From Mesorhizobium sp. CAU 1732 (lineage in GTDB: Bacteria; Pseudomonadota; Alphaproteobacteria; Rhizobiales; Rhizobiaceae), in NCBI RefSeq assembly GCF_039888675.1, contig NZ_JBDQQR010000004.1:186001-250000 (forward strand): 64,000 nt of DNA. The letters are read 5' to 3'. The notes under the pieces are model-generated. The model worked only from the letters and a program-made list of their open reading frames with translations. It did no database searches and was not told the origin of the DNA. Position numbers and translations under genes: made by a program. This document shows positions 17,795 to 27,401 of this stretch, one piece after another; position 1 is the first letter of the stretch, and each line of letters begins with the position of its first letter.

Positions 17795-18847
17795 GTGCCA
17801 GAAACGACGCTCGACCTATCAGAATTCATGACATACGTCGGCAGGGACGTGCCCCAGCCCGAACAGTTCAATTATGACGTCACGCGCGACGCTATCCGTC
17901 ATTTTGCCTATGCAGTTCCCGACACCAATGCTGTCTACCTTGACGAGGAATTTGGACGAACAACCCGCTGGGGAACCATCATCGCTCCGCCGGGCTACCT
18001 TTATGCCCACGGCTCACCAGCCTGGCTGGGTAAGTATCCCGGTATTCGAGACAAGAATGGCAAGGAGCTCTCCAACGCAGACAATGCCACGGAGGAATGG
18101 GAATTCTATAAGCCGGTTCGTCCCGGGGACGTGATTTTGTCTCATGGCACGATCGAAAACGCCGTGGTGAAGCACTCGCGCAAGCTTGGAGAGTGTGTGC
18201 TCATCAAGGAGGGCATGCGTTTCACCAACCAACGCGGAGAGCTCGTTGCCAAGCTGTCATCCTACAGCTTTCGCTTCGATGGGGCGGCAACTTCGGCGAA
18301 GGGAGGAGTCGGCCAATCCTACCCTCCATTGGAGAAAGACCAGTTTACCCGCAACGTCGCCACGCCTCCGCTTTTGCCGGGGACCCAGCCCACTCCCGAG
18401 CGTCGCTACGACACGCCGCGCTTCTTCGAAGACGTCAGTGTGGGTGATGAACTGGACACCTGGGAATACGGTCCGATCATGGCGTTCGACATCGGGCGCT
18501 TCAATGCGACGACCATCGGAACCGGTTATGACCGGATCGGTCGAACCGGTCACATTCCTGATGGGTTTGCTCCCGGGGTTCTGCGGATCCAGTGGTTTGG
18601 CGCGCTTCTGTCGCGCTGGGGCGGTCCAGGCAGCTGGGTGACAAGGATTTCACAGCGCAATGAAGAATGGGTGCTCGTCGGCTTCAAGATCATCTGCGGC
18701 GGGACGGTAACGGCAAAGCGCGAAGTCGAAGGCCGGCGGCTTGTCGATGTTGATATCTGGTGCCGAAGCGAACTCGGCTTTCAGACCAACAGCGGCACGG
18801 CACAGATCGAGCTTGAAAGCCGCGAGAGCGTGACAAGGAGCCGGTAG
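17795..18847 (+). CDS. MaoC/FAS1-like hot-dog dehydratase family protein
   Basis: A 350-residue protein from GTG 17795, chosen for the GGAGAA ribosome site nine bases upstream. Two hot-dog-like halves are visible. The N-terminal half resembles FAS1-type dehydratase domains (DAIRHFAYAVPDTNAVYLDE, RTTRWGTIIAPPGYLY, WEFYKPVRPGDVI). The C-terminal half is MaoC-like (DVSVGDELD). Such proteins hydrate or dehydrate acyl-CoA thioesters. It starts an operon with a deaminase-family gene, an acyl-CoA ligase and an enoyl-CoA hydratase, so it probably handles a CoA-linked intermediate. The physiological substrate is unknown. Confidence 0.8.
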   Translation: MPETTLDLSEFMTYVGRDVPQPEQFNYDVTRDAIRHFAYAVPDTNAVYLDEEFGRTTRWGTIIAPPGYLYAHGSPAWLGKYPGIRDKNGKELSNADNATEEWEFYKPVRPGDVILSHGTIENAVVKHSRKLGECVLIKEGMRFTNQRGELVAKLSSYSFRFDGAATSAKGGVGQSYPPLEKDQFTRNVATPPLLPGTQPTPERRYDTPRFFEDVSVGDELDTWEYGPIMAFDIGRFNATTIGTGYDRIGRTGHIPDGFAPGVLRIQWFGALLSRWGGPGSWVTRISQRNEEWVLVGFKIICGGTVTAKREVEGRRLVDVDIWCRSELGFQTNSGTAQIELESRESVTRSR

Positions 18848-18849
18848 GT

Positions 18850-19887
18850 ATGACGGGTCAGTCTCTCATTCAAAAGCTGCCGAAGACCGAGCTTCACCTT
18901 CACGTCGAAGGGTCGATCGAACCGCAACAGGTGATCGAGTTCGCGCGCCGCAATCAGGTGGATTTTCCATATGCCACGGTGGAAGAGCTGATTGCGATCT
19001 ATGAGTTCGAAAATCTTGCCGGGTTCGGGCAGGTCTACAGGACCAATTCGACTGTCCTGCTGACGCGACAGGATTTCTATGAACTGACGGTCGCCTACAT
19101 GCGCCGGGTGCGCCTGGACAATGTGCGTCACGTCGAGATCGCGTTTGCGCCGCAAGGTGCTTCGTCGCGTGGTGTGTCGCCCGAGATGGCGCTGGAGGCG
19201 GTGTTGGATGGTTTCGAAGCCACCGCTGCCGAGCTCGGGATGACCGGCGGGATAATCGTCGGCTGCCAGCGCAATCGCGGCCTCGACGACGGTCTGAAAA
19301 TGTTGGAGCAGGTTCGCCCGTACCGAGACCGGATCATGGCCTTGGGGCTCGCGAGCATGGAAGTCGGGTATCCGCCGCGGCTGTTCGAGCGCCTGTTCAA
19401 CGAAGCGCGGGAATGGGGCTGGAAGACAGTGGCTCACGCCGGCGAGGAGGGACCGCCGGAATACATCTGGGAAGCGCTGGACATCCTCAAAGTAGACCGC
19501 ATCGATCATGGCGTTCGCTGCGACGAAGATCCACGACTGATGGCCCGCTTGGCGGAAGAACAGGTCCCGCTGACCGTCTGTCCACTGTCGAACGTCTACC
19601 TCAAGGTGTTTCCGTCGATCGATAAACACAACATTGCGCGGCTGTTACGCGCAGGCCTCCTGGTGACGATCAATTCCGATGATCCTCCCTACTTTGGCGG
19701 CTATGTGAACGAGAACTTCGCGCAGTGTCAGACGGCTCTCGGTCTGACCGACGAAGAGATCGTCCAACTGGCACGAAACAGCTTCATCGGCTCGTTCCTC
19801 GATGAGGATGCCAGGCAAGGGTATCTCGCGGAAATCGAGGCCGTTGTGGCCGCTGAACTCAACCCGATTGCTGAAATGAACGCCTGA
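18850..19887 (+). CDS. Adenine/adenosine deaminase family hydrolase
   Basis: A 345-residue TIM-barrel enzyme starting two bases after the preceding stop. The zinc site and catalytic residues of the family are present: His16 and His18 (ELHLHVEGS), His196 and Glu199 (VAHAGE), His220 (RIDHGVRC) and Asp277 (NSDDPPYFGGY). The Asn-Ser-Asp-Asp-Pro-x-Tyr-Phe-Gly-Gly block is the form seen in adenine deaminases rather than adenosine deaminases. It would remove ammonia from a purine-like aminated ring. Its tight linkage to CoA-dependent enzymes and an importer suggests it acts on a modified base or other amino-heterocycle. Substrate choice is inference. Confidence 0.85.
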   Translation: MTGQSLIQKLPKTELHLHVEGSIEPQQVIEFARRNQVDFPYATVEELIAIYEFENLAGFGQVYRTNSTVLLTRQDFYELTVAYMRRVRLDNVRHVEIAFAPQGASSRGVSPEMALEAVLDGFEATAAELGMTGGIIVGCQRNRGLDDGLKMLEQVRPYRDRIMALGLASMEVGYPPRLFERLFNEAREWGWKTVAHAGEEGPPEYIWEALDILKVDRIDHGVRCDEDPRLMARLAEEQVPLTVCPLSNVYLKVFPSIDKHNIARLLRAGLLVTINSDDPPYFGGYVNENFAQCQTALGLTDEEIVQLARNSFIGSFLDEDARQGYLAEIEAVVAAELNPIAEMNA

Positions 19888-19917
19888 ACGCTCGTGAGCG
19901 TTGGCAGGAGAAATACA

Positions 19918-22110
19918 TTGAACGCACCTATCAGACACGACGGGGCAATAGCTGCTCACCTCTCCGACGCGGGTTGGAAGGCTTTATCGAAGCCGAATTC
20001 GATAGCGCTTGTCGGCGCCAGCGGACGGGCCAGCAGCGTAAGCTTCACCTCGCGCTTTTTGCAGACCAACCAGGACCTTGGATATGAAGGGGAGATCTAT
20101 CTGATCAATCCCAACAGGCAGGAAATCCTGGGCCGCAAATGCTGGCCTGACCTCGCTTCGCTGCCGACTGTTCCTGACGTCGTCATCATCAATCTGCCGG
20201 ACGAAAAGGTTCTCCCCGCCGTACATGAAGCGATCGCGAAAGGGTCCAAGGCCCTCATGATCCACTCCGGTGGATTTGGTGAACGCGGTGAAGCCGGGCT
20301 TATGCGCGAGGCGGAACTCAAGGACGCTTGCGCACGTGCGCAGGTGGCGGCTTTGGGGCCGAATTGCCTTGGCATGATGAACCTCAACACGAGAGTATCG
20401 CTGTCGAGCTTCAGGGCGTCTGCAGACCACAAGGCCGGGCCGATTGCGCTTATCAGCCAGAGCGGGTCCGTTGCGAGCATTCTCATGCACGTCGCTGCAC
20501 GTCACGGAATTTCATTCGTGGCCAGCACCGGAAACGAGGCTGTCACCTCGACAGAGGATTTGATCGAGCGGGCCGTGGATGATCCCGAGACGCGGTTGAT
20601 CGTGTGTTTCGTGGAGGCACTGCGCCAACCACGCCGCTTATTCGGATTGGCGGAACGTGCGCGCATCGCAGGCAAGGCAATCGTGGTGCTCAAAGCAGGC
20701 CTCACCGAAAAGGGCGGGGAAGTATCCCGCGGCCACACAGGCGCTTTGGCGGGGTCGGGCGCTGTCTACCGACAGGCATTCGAGCAGGCCGGTGTCGTGT
20801 TGGTCGAAGATTTTGACGAGCTTGCCCAGACGGTGGAACTGCTTATGGCATTTCAGGATTTGCCGAGCGGTGCACGCGTGGGCATGCTTGGAACGTCCGG
20901 CGGCGAACTCGGAAACATCACCGACATGTGCGAGACGTTGGAAATCGAGCTTCCAGAGCTCGCCCCGGACACAATCGTCGCCCTGCAGAAATGGCTTGTT
21001 CTGCCCGAAGATGTCGAGCCGAGAAATCCGGTCGATGCAGGCACGGGATTCAATTTTTCCGGGACCTATGAAGATCGCATGCGCGGCGCAATCCGCGCCG
21101 TTGCATCCGATCCGTCCATTGACATCGTGGTGGTGGTCCAGGGCTTCCACAAGGAAGGTGAGGACCTGCGTCTTTCGCTCAACCGCGAGATCATGGGTGC
21201 TGCTGCCAAGGAAGCGTTGTCTGGAACGAAACCAGTGGTGGCAATCGCGTGTCAGTCGGGACGGTTCGATGACGGGGTCATGGCCGAAATTCGGGCGGCT
21301 GGCGTGCCGGCTCTTCAGGGCGCACGTGAAGGATTGAGAGCACTGTCGCATCTGTCAAAGCTGCGGGTCGCTCGCGCTCGTCCCGTTCTGGAACCGCGTG
21401 CTGCTGAGTTGTCAGTCACTGTCCCAGCCCATTGGGACAACGGGCTCGTTTCGCAAGGAGCTTTGTTTTCATTGCTCTCCGATGCAGGGCTCCGTGTTAC
21501 CAGGAACGCGACCGCGAGATCGCCCGAAGAGGCTGCCGGGATTGCCGCGAAGCTTGGCGGTTCGGTCGTGATGAAGATCGACACGCCGCGCGTGATTCAC
21601 AAGAGCGATATCGGCGGTGTTGCGCTGGATGTTACGGCACAGACCGCAAGCGAAGTCTTTCAAAGGCTGGAAACATCGGTCAGTCCCAAGATCGGGTCGG
21701 TTGAAGGTGAGGGCGTTTTCGTTGCCGATCAGCTGAAAGCCGGGATCGAATTCTACGTGGGTGCAAAACAGGACGCGACATTTGGTGCTGTCGTCGTTGT
21801 CGGTATCGGTGGACGGTTGCTTGAAATCATGGGGCAGACCGCGTTGCTCGTGGCGCCGTTTGACCGTGCCGCGGCAAGAGATGCGATCCGCAGGAGCGGG
21901 GCGGAGAAATTTCTCCGCGGGTATCGTGGCGGGCCGGTGGCAGACCTGGATGCGTTGAGCGATCTGATCTGCAAGGTGGGTCAGATAGCCATCGCCCTGG
22001 GCGACACGTTTGAAGTGCTCGACCTCAACCCGGTGATCATTACCCATGAGATCCCTGGCGGATGCATCGCGGATGCTCGCCTGATCCTTCAGAAAGGAAG
22101 CAAGACATGA
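19918..22110 (+). CDS. NDP-forming acyl-CoA synthetase (acetate-CoA ligase family)
   Basis: A 730-residue single-chain CoA ligase. TTG 19918 is preferred because CAGGAG lies eight bases upstream; GTG 19894 is in frame but lacks a ribosome site. Domains in order: CoA-binding Rossmann domain (SIALVGASGR), succinyl-CoA ligase-like domains with GPIALISQSGS and the phospho-His loop SRGHTGALAGSGAVY, then an ATP-grasp domain (GGSVVMKIDTPRVIHKSD). These enzymes join a carboxylic acid to CoA using ATP to ADP and phosphate through a phosphohistidine. In this operon it likely activates the acid made from the imported substrate. Confidence 0.88.
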   Translation: MNAPIRHDGAIAAHLSDAGWKALSKPNSIALVGASGRASSVSFTSRFLQTNQDLGYEGEIYLINPNRQEILGRKCWPDLASLPTVPDVVIINLPDEKVLPAVHEAIAKGSKALMIHSGGFGERGEAGLMREAELKDACARAQVAALGPNCLGMMNLNTRVSLSSFRASADHKAGPIALISQSGSVASILMHVAARHGISFVASTGNEAVTSTEDLIERAVDDPETRLIVCFVEALRQPRRLFGLAERARIAGKAIVVLKAGLTEKGGEVSRGHTGALAGSGAVYRQAFEQAGVVLVEDFDELAQTVELLMAFQDLPSGARVGMLGTSGGELGNITDMCETLEIELPELAPDTIVALQKWLVLPEDVEPRNPVDAGTGFNFSGTYEDRMRGAIRAVASDPSIDIVVVVQGFHKEGEDLRLSLNREIMGAAAKEALSGTKPVVAIACQSGRFDDGVMAEIRAAGVPALQGAREGLRALSHLSKLRVARARPVLEPRAAELSVTVPAHWDNGLVSQGALFSLLSDAGLRVTRNATARSPEEAAGIAAKLGGSVVMKIDTPRVIHKSDIGGVALDVTAQTASEVFQRLETSVSPKIGSVEGEGVFVADQLKAGIEFYVGAKQDATFGAVVVVGIGGRLLEIMGQTALLVAPFDRAAARDAIRRSGAEKFLRGYRGGPVADLDALSDLICKVGQIAIALGDTFEVLDLNPVIITHEIPGGCIADARLILQKGSKT

Positions 22111-22928
22111 CCGACTATTCGCTCATCTCCTTTGAGGTGGAGGCGGAGGTGGCGCATCTCACCCTGCGCCGGCCCAAGAAACTGAATGCAATAACCGATC
22201 AGATGAATATCGAGTTGTTCGATGCGTTGAACCGGATCTCCGAGACGCCGGCGATAAAGATCGTGGTCATAACCGGTGAAGGCCGGGCGTTTTCGGCCGG
22301 GTACGATGTCGGCGAAGGCGAAGACATGCCGGCGCGCACGCCGGCATACTGGCGACACCACTTTCATCTCGCGTTCCGCACATTGCGCCGCATCTGGTCG
22401 CTTCCGCAGCCGGTAATCGCGAAAGTGAATGGAGCATGCCTTGGCGGAGGTATGGCGTTGGCGATGGCGAGCGACCTCGTTTACGCTTCCGAGGGCGCGT
22501 TCTTCGGTGATCCCGAGATCAAGTTCGGCGGCGGCGGCAACATGTTTCCGGTGCTGCAGTGGATCATCGGCATGAAGAAGCTCAACGAGCTCGTCCTGAC
22601 CGGCCGTAACGTCCAAGCTCCCGAGGCCCTATCGCTCGGGATGATCAATGAAATGCTTTCAGCAGACCAGCTTGACGCGCGTGTGGCCCAGATCACACGC
22701 CATATGTGCCTGCTTCCAGATGGCACACTGGTGAAGAACAAGGCCAGTGCACACCGTTGGTATGAAGAGATGGGCATCGGCCCGACGATACGCTCCAACG
22801 AGGATGCATCGGTGCTGGGCCTGAGCACCGGTGGCGAAACGGAATTCACCCGCATCTCAAAGGCGGATGGCGTATCCGCTGCGCTTCGTTGGCAAAAATC
22901 ACGCTTCCAGGACGTCGGAGCATTCTGA
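22107..22928 (+). CDS. Enoyl-CoA hydratase/isomerase family protein
   Basis: A 273-residue crotonase-fold enzyme; ATG 22107 overlaps the ligase stop (ATGA). The oxyanion-hole stretches are GRAFSAGYDVGEG and NGACLGGGMALAMASDLV, and FFGDPEIKFG follows as in crotonases. It would hydrate, isomerise or cleave an acyl-CoA intermediate in the cytosol. Its stop overlaps the start of the ABC permease, so the whole cluster is one message. Confidence 0.88.
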   Translation: MTDYSLISFEVEAEVAHLTLRRPKKLNAITDQMNIELFDALNRISETPAIKIVVITGEGRAFSAGYDVGEGEDMPARTPAYWRHHFHLAFRTLRRIWSLPQPVIAKVNGACLGGGMALAMASDLVYASEGAFFGDPEIKFGGGGNMFPVLQWIIGMKKLNELVLTGRNVQAPEALSLGMINEMLSADQLDARVAQITRHMCLLPDGTLVKNKASAHRWYEEMGIGPTIRSNEDASVLGLSTGGETEFTRISKADGVSAALRWQKSRFQDVGAF

Positions 22929-23782
22929 TGAGCGAGGCACAAACGGATACACGCCCTCCTGGTCAGATCTCGGTCACCCGAAGTGAGAACCTGTTTTCGT
23001 CGAAGTACGCACGCGAAATCGGACGCTTCCTCGCCTGGTTTGCCAGCGCAGTCATGTTGGTATGGTTCTGGCAGTGGTACGTCACGCGGTTCAACGTTTC
23101 GTCGGCTGTTTTCCCCGCGCCCTTCGCTGTGTGGGATTCGCTTTATGTGAACCTGGCCGACGGGACGTTTCTGCGTGACCTCAAGGTTACGATGACGGAG
23201 GTTTTGATCGGCTTTTTCGGCGGCAGTTCCGTAGGCTTTTTGCTGGCGTTGCTGATTTCGGAGTTCCGCCACGTCAGAACCATTCTGTATCCGTACGTGA
23301 TTGCCTTTCAGGGCGTGCCGAAGACGGCGCTGGCTCCCATGTTTCTGATCTGGTTCGGCTTCGGCATCGAGTCGAAAGTGGCGCTGGTGATTTCCACCGT
23401 CTTCTTTCCCGTTCTGATCAACACTCTTTCGGGACTGGAGCGCACCGATCCGGATCAGCTGGACATGCTGCGCGCCTATTGCGGACGGCGCTGGCGGGTG
23501 TTCCTGCGCGTAAAGTTGCCAAGCGCAATGCCGCCGCTGTTCGCCGGGCTGGAACTGGCGATCGTCCTGGCGATCGTCGTCGCGGTTGTCTCCGAATTCC
23601 TCGGGTCTGTCGGAGGGCTTGGCTATCGGATTCTGACCTTCAACACGAACCTGGATATGGCCGGGCAATTTGCTGCGCTGATCCTGCTTTCGCTTACCGG
23701 TTTCCTTTTGCATGCCATCGTGAAGGGCATCGGGGATCGCGTTGTTTTCTGGGGGCGGGCCAAAGAAGGCAGCACCATCTGA
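22928..23782 (+). CDS. ABC transporter permease, nitrate/sulfonate/taurine (SsuC/TauC) type
   Basis: A 284-residue inner-membrane protein with about six helices. It starts at ATG 22928, which shares its A with the previous TGA. The EAA-loop region is around LDMLRAYCGRRWRVFLRVKL, and VFPAPFAVWDSLY near the N-terminus is typical of this importer group. It works with the binding protein and ATPase encoded next. Placement inside a catabolic message means the importer probably brings in the pathway's substrate. Confidence 0.9.
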   Translation: MSEAQTDTRPPGQISVTRSENLFSSKYAREIGRFLAWFASAVMLVWFWQWYVTRFNVSSAVFPAPFAVWDSLYVNLADGTFLRDLKVTMTEVLIGFFGGSSVGFLLALLISEFRHVRTILYPYVIAFQGVPKTALAPMFLIWFGFGIESKVALVISTVFFPVLINTLSGLERTDPDQLDMLRAYCGRRWRVFLRVKLPSAMPPLFAGLELAIVLAIVVAVVSEFLGSVGGLGYRILTFNTNLDMAGQFAALILLSLTGFLLHAIVKGIGDRVVFWGRAKEGSTI

Positions 23783-23815
23783 TCCACCGTCAAAATTCAA
23801 AAAAAGGGGAATTTC

Positions 23816-24898
23816 ATGAAACGCGTATGGACGAAGTTTGTTGGCGGCACCGTCGCCACGGCACTCCTCTTCGCATTTGGCACAGTTGCGAGCGCCCAGG
23901 AGCTCAAAAAAGTCACCTACGCGGTAGCGACCGCGGACCTTAACGTCGGATACCCGTTTGCCACGCTGGCCAAACATCTCGGGTACTTCGAGGAAGAAGG
24001 GTTGGATGTCGAGATCGTGCCCGGCCAGTCTTCAGCGGCTACCGCACAGTTGCTGCTGACGGGGCGCGCTAATGTCGGAGTGGCGCAGCCGGATCCGATC
24101 ATGATCCAGCGAGCCAACGCGAACATCCCTCTCGTCTCATTTTATCCGGTGAGCCGTCGTGGGACGAACGTATTCATCGTGAAGCCGGATTCGCCGATTC
24201 AGGAATTGGCCGACATCAAAGGCAAGACGGTCGGTGTGGGCGATCTCGGCAGTGGCTCCGTGAACTACTTGCGTGCTCGGCTCGCGAGGATCGGGCTTTC
24301 TGTGAACGACGTCAATCTTCTAGCGACGGGCTACGGTACCCCTGGTTATGAGGCTCTCAAGAATGACGTCGTCGACATGGCGATGAGCTTTACCGGCGGC
24401 GTCGCCCGCATGACAGTCGCAGGATATCCGGTTCGGGTCCTGCCGCGGCCGGAAGCGGAAGAGGATCAGTATAGCTATAACCTCTTCGCAACTGAGGAAT
24501 ACATTGCCGCCAATCCGGACGTCATCAAGGGTATCGGGCGCGCGACGGCCAAGGCTGGCATCTTTCTGAAGCACAATCCCGAGGCTGCGGTCCGGGCATT
24601 TTGGGCCTATTCGCCGGATCGTGCTCCGAAAGATCTGAATGATGCGGCGGCGATGGAGCGTGACCTCGCGATCCTCGAAGCACAAAGGCGCGACATGGCC
24701 GTCGACAAGTTGCCTGACGACTTTGCGTGGGGAAGCCATGACGTTGCCGTCCTCGACAAGATCCAGAAATACCTGATCGAGGTCGAGCAGATCAAGGAAG
24801 CCAAGGATCCGTCGGTCTATTTCACGAATGAATTTGCAGCCGACTACGTGGACTTCGATATCGAGGCGATCGCCTCACAGGCAAAAGCCGCCAAGTGA
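23816..24898 (+). CDS. ABC transporter substrate-binding protein, NMT1/ThiY-SsuA-like
   Basis: A 360-residue periplasmic protein with a signal peptide (cleavage near FGTVASA-QELKK, about residue 27) and an AAAAGGGG ribosome site. The NMT1/THI5-like fold is visible from LAKHLGYFEEEGLDVEIVPG and the PVSRRGTNVFIVKPDSPI strand. Members bind pyrimidines, thiamine precursors, nitrate, sulfonates or aromatic acids. The linked deaminase-family enzyme makes an N-heterocycle possible, but the ligand cannot be read from sequence. Confidence 0.9.
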   Translation: MKRVWTKFVGGTVATALLFAFGTVASAQELKKVTYAVATADLNVGYPFATLAKHLGYFEEEGLDVEIVPGQSSAATAQLLLTGRANVGVAQPDPIMIQRANANIPLVSFYPVSRRGTNVFIVKPDSPIQELADIKGKTVGVGDLGSGSVNYLRARLARIGLSVNDVNLLATGYGTPGYEALKNDVVDMAMSFTGGVARMTVAGYPVRVLPRPEAEEDQYSYNLFATEEYIAANPDVIKGIGRATAKAGIFLKHNPEAAVRAFWAYSPDRAPKDLNDAAAMERDLAILEAQRRDMAVDKLPDDFAWGSHDVAVLDKIQKYLIEVEQIKEAKDPSVYFTNEFAADYVDFDIEAIASQAKAAK

Positions 24899-24961
24899 TG
24901 ATCGATGCGGAGGAGCGGCTCGACAACAGCCGCTCCATCCTGCAATCGTTGGAGAAGAGCG

Positions 24962-25771
24962 ATGAAAATTCAGTCTGACGCCGTTTCCTTCCAGAGCACC
25001 GGACGTACGTTTCGCACACGCGAGGGCGCGCTTCTGACTGCGCTTGAAACAGTCAATTTCGAGGTGGGCGCGGGTGAATTCGTGTCGTTGCTCGGCCCCA
25101 GCGGATGCGGCAAAACCACACTTTTGCGAATGGCGGCCGGGTTGCTCGAGCCGAGTTGGGGCAAAGTGGTCGTCGGCGGTCGTCCAGTCACCGCGCCCAG
25201 ACCAGACTTTGGCGTGGTCTTTCAGCAGCCATTGCTTCTGCCCTGGCTCACCGTGTTCAAGAATGTGCTTTTGCCTGTTGATGTGCAGGGACGGAAAGTC
25301 AGCGACTATCACCAGCGCGCACTCGAACTTGTCGAGATGGTAGGCCTCAAAGGGTTTGAAAAACGGCTTCCTTCAGAATTGTCTGGCGGTATGCAGCAGC
25401 GCGTCGCGCTTGCTCGTGGCCTGATTCACGATCCTAAACTTTTGCTGATGGATGAGCCGTTCGCCGCGCTCGATGCGATGACGCGCGAAAACATGAACAT
25501 TGAGCTGCAACGCATCTGGGCAGCCAATCGCAAGACCGTTCTGTTCGTGACGCACGGCATTCCTGAAGCCGTCTTCCTGAGCGATCGCGTCGTCGTCATG
25601 AGCGCAAGGCCGGGGAGGATCGTCAAGATCGTCGACATCCCGTTCCCGCGATTGCGTGAGCCCAGCCTGCTTGGAACGGCGGAGTTTGCCGAAGTCGTGG
25701 CCGAGATACGCGCGGTGTTTGACGAGGCTCATGCCCCTAATGCCCCTCATGCCTCACAGGCCGCTGCATAG
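24962..25771 (+). CDS. ABC transporter ATP-binding protein, nitrate/taurine type
   Basis: A 269-residue ATPase from ATG 24962, preceded by GGAGAAGAGCG. Walker A is GPSGCGKTT, the signature [14 protein letters not shown], Walker [13 protein letters not shown], and the switch His lies in VTHGIPEA. It energises the permease encoded two genes upstream. It is the last gene of the cluster; a strong hairpin with a T-run follows within 40 bp. Confidence 0.92.
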   Translation: MKIQSDAVSFQSTGRTFRTREGALLTALETVNFEVGAGEFVSLLGPSGCGKTTLLRMAAGLLEPSWGKVVVGGRPVTAPRPDFGVVFQQPLLLPWLTVFKNVLLPVDVQGRKVSDYHQRALELVEMVGLKGFEKRLPSELSGGMQQRVALARGLIHDPKLLLMDEPFAALDAMTRENMNIELQRIWAANRKTVLFVTHGIPEAVFLSDRVVVMSARPGRIVKIVDIPFPRLREPSLLGTAEFAEVVAEIRAVFDEAHAPNAPHASQAAA

Positions 25772-25807
25772 CGTTTTCGGCGAGGTTTGCGTTGCGGAGA
25801 AAAATGG

Positions 25808-25842
25808 AAGGGCAGCGGATATCAGCGTGCGCTGCCCTTTTT
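25808..25842 (+). terminator. Rho-independent terminator of the deaminase/CoA-ligase/ABC cluster
   Basis: AAGGGCAGCG (25808-25817) pairs perfectly with CGCTGCCCTT (25830-25839) around a 12-base loop and is followed by a short T-run. It lies just after the ATPase stop. Confidence 0.85.
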
Positions 25843-26073
25843 CCTATGTTGCGTGAACACAGCACTTCACTCTCGTCTGGTTGATCCGAGAATTCTTGTT
25901 GTGACCAATGGCGGAAGCCTGCGGCATCATAGGTCAGAATGCCTCCACGAAGTAGACGAGGCTGAAGCGATGATATAGATGAAAACACCACTTACCGCAG
26001 AGGACACGATACGGGCATGGGGGGTGCTATCGCCACGCGCGACATTTAAGCCGTCATGGCCTGTTACCAGGGC

Positions 26074-26283
26074 TCATTCGTCGCCTGCGAGACCGTCGAA
26101 TGCCTCAATCAGCGCATCGACGATCGCTTGGCCAAGCGCCCGTGCCGCCTCACCGATTTGGACTTCGTTTCCGTTGCGGGCCGCAGTGGCAAGTTGGGAA
26201 CCCTGATCCGTCAGGATCGCATTCGACCTGTCGATTGCCCATTGCGCAAAATCGTTCCGGCTGTCGATAATTCTGGTTTCCAT
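26074..26283 (-). CDS. Small hypothetical protein beside mobile-element remnants
   Basis: A 69-residue, mostly helical protein from ATG 26283 with GGGGAG eight bases upstream. The middle (NGNEVQIGEAARALGQAIVDALIEAF) looks like two amphipathic helices. No domain is recognised. It sits next to a broken integrase and a HipA tail, so it may be a surviving cargo gene of an old integrated element. Confidence 0.45.
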   Translation of the reverse strand: METRIIDSRNDFAQWAIDRSNAILTDQGSQLATAARNGNEVQIGEAARALGQAIVDALIEAFDGLAGDE

Positions 26284-26524
26284 GGCTGCGCTCCCCGCGT
26301 TTAGGATTTGTTTGGCGAGTTCGGGCCAGGGTCAAGGGGGCGCGATGGATATTGTGTTCGCGCCGCAAACACCCCCTACATCCTTGGAGCATCGAGCCTC
26401 GCTGGGCAAGCAGCCGTCCACTTCGTGTAGACGGGAATCCTCCGTCAAGCAAACTCCCACTGCTACGCACTGAACAAAGGCAGGGGGGAGGGCTTTGGGC
26501 GCCGCAACAACCTCGTCCGCCTTG

Positions 26525-26890
26525 GCGGGTCATCTCGGCCGAGGCGTGGCCGAGCTGCTTTTGCACGTAGCGCTCGTCGACTTCCGCCGAGGATGCAAGG
26601 CCGGCCCGCAGCGATTGTCCGGCAAACCTGCCGCCGCGCTCGCCCTCGGCCAGATCGCCGCGAACGCCGGCCGCGAGCGCCGTGCGCTTGACGAGGCGGG
26701 CGACTCCCGGTCGTTCAGCCGCTCCGCGCCCGGTTTTTTGTCCTGTCCGGTCACCCTGCGGAACAGCAGTCCATGTCCGATGCGGCCAAGGGTCATCCAG
26801 GCCTCGACCGCGACGACCGGGCAGGTCGCGTCGGAGGAGCCGCGCCCGATCTCGACCTCGCGCCACCCGGTCTTGCCGCGACCGCGTCTC
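26525..26890 (-). pseudogene. Tyrosine recombinase (phage-type integrase), frameshifted and truncated
   Basis: Two minus-strand frames together give an integrase C-terminal half. The first reads WREVEIGRGSSDATCPVVAV, then EAWMTLGRIGHGLLFRRVTG. After a shift near 26700 it continues VARLVKRTALAAGV and then HSLR-box-like QSLRAGLASSAEV and YVQKQLGHASAEMTR. These are the catalytic-domain landmarks of a tyrosine recombinase (R in SLRAG, the LGHAS box), with the normal His of HxLR replaced by Gln. The active-site Tyr is missing because the reading breaks off after EMTR. It is a dead remnant of an integrative element. Confidence 0.75.
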
Positions 26891-26899
26891 CGCTGGCGA

Positions 26900-27203
26900 T
26901 CAGCGTATCCCGCGCGGCGCGATAAGCATCTTGCAGCGGGCCGTGGCCTTTGAGGCTTTCAACGGCATAGGTGTTAAGAAATTGGCGTCCGGCAAACAGC
27001 TTTCGGTCGACAGCGCTAAGCTCTGCTACACCGCACACGGCCTGCCAATTTTTCGCGATTGTCGCGATCTGGTTTTCGATCAGCGCAACTGCTTCGGCCT
27101 CTTTGAGGTGGTAATCTGGCGCTGCCGCGAGGCACGCTGCGATCGTGCTGGCACGAGTGTCACCCTTGATCAGCATTGCCTGTGTGGCTTCACCGCCGGT
27201 GCG
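26900..27203 (-). pseudogene. HipA-like kinase toxin, C-terminal remnant
   Basis: The frame carries RTGGEATQAMLIKGDTRAS, then EAEAVALIENQIATIAKNW and LFAGRQFLNTYAVESL. This matches the tail of HipA-family Ser/Thr kinase toxins. The N-terminal kinase core and any hipB partner are absent. It abuts the integrase remnant on the same strand, pointing to a deletion that joined the two. Confidence 0.55.
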
Positions 27204-27401
27204 GCCGCCTGATCCACCTTTTCCGGTCGGTCGCCGCAACAAATAGCTGAGCTTTGAGGGGCGGCGGCTGATTTGGAATAATGCCGGCAAAATGCGGCGG
27301 ACTGCCGCAGGCTATGGCAAACAGGGGCCTCATCTTGGAATAATCGATCGTTTCCCTTTGGTAACATGCACGGCGCATCTGCAGCCAAAAGGGGAATCAT
27401 C

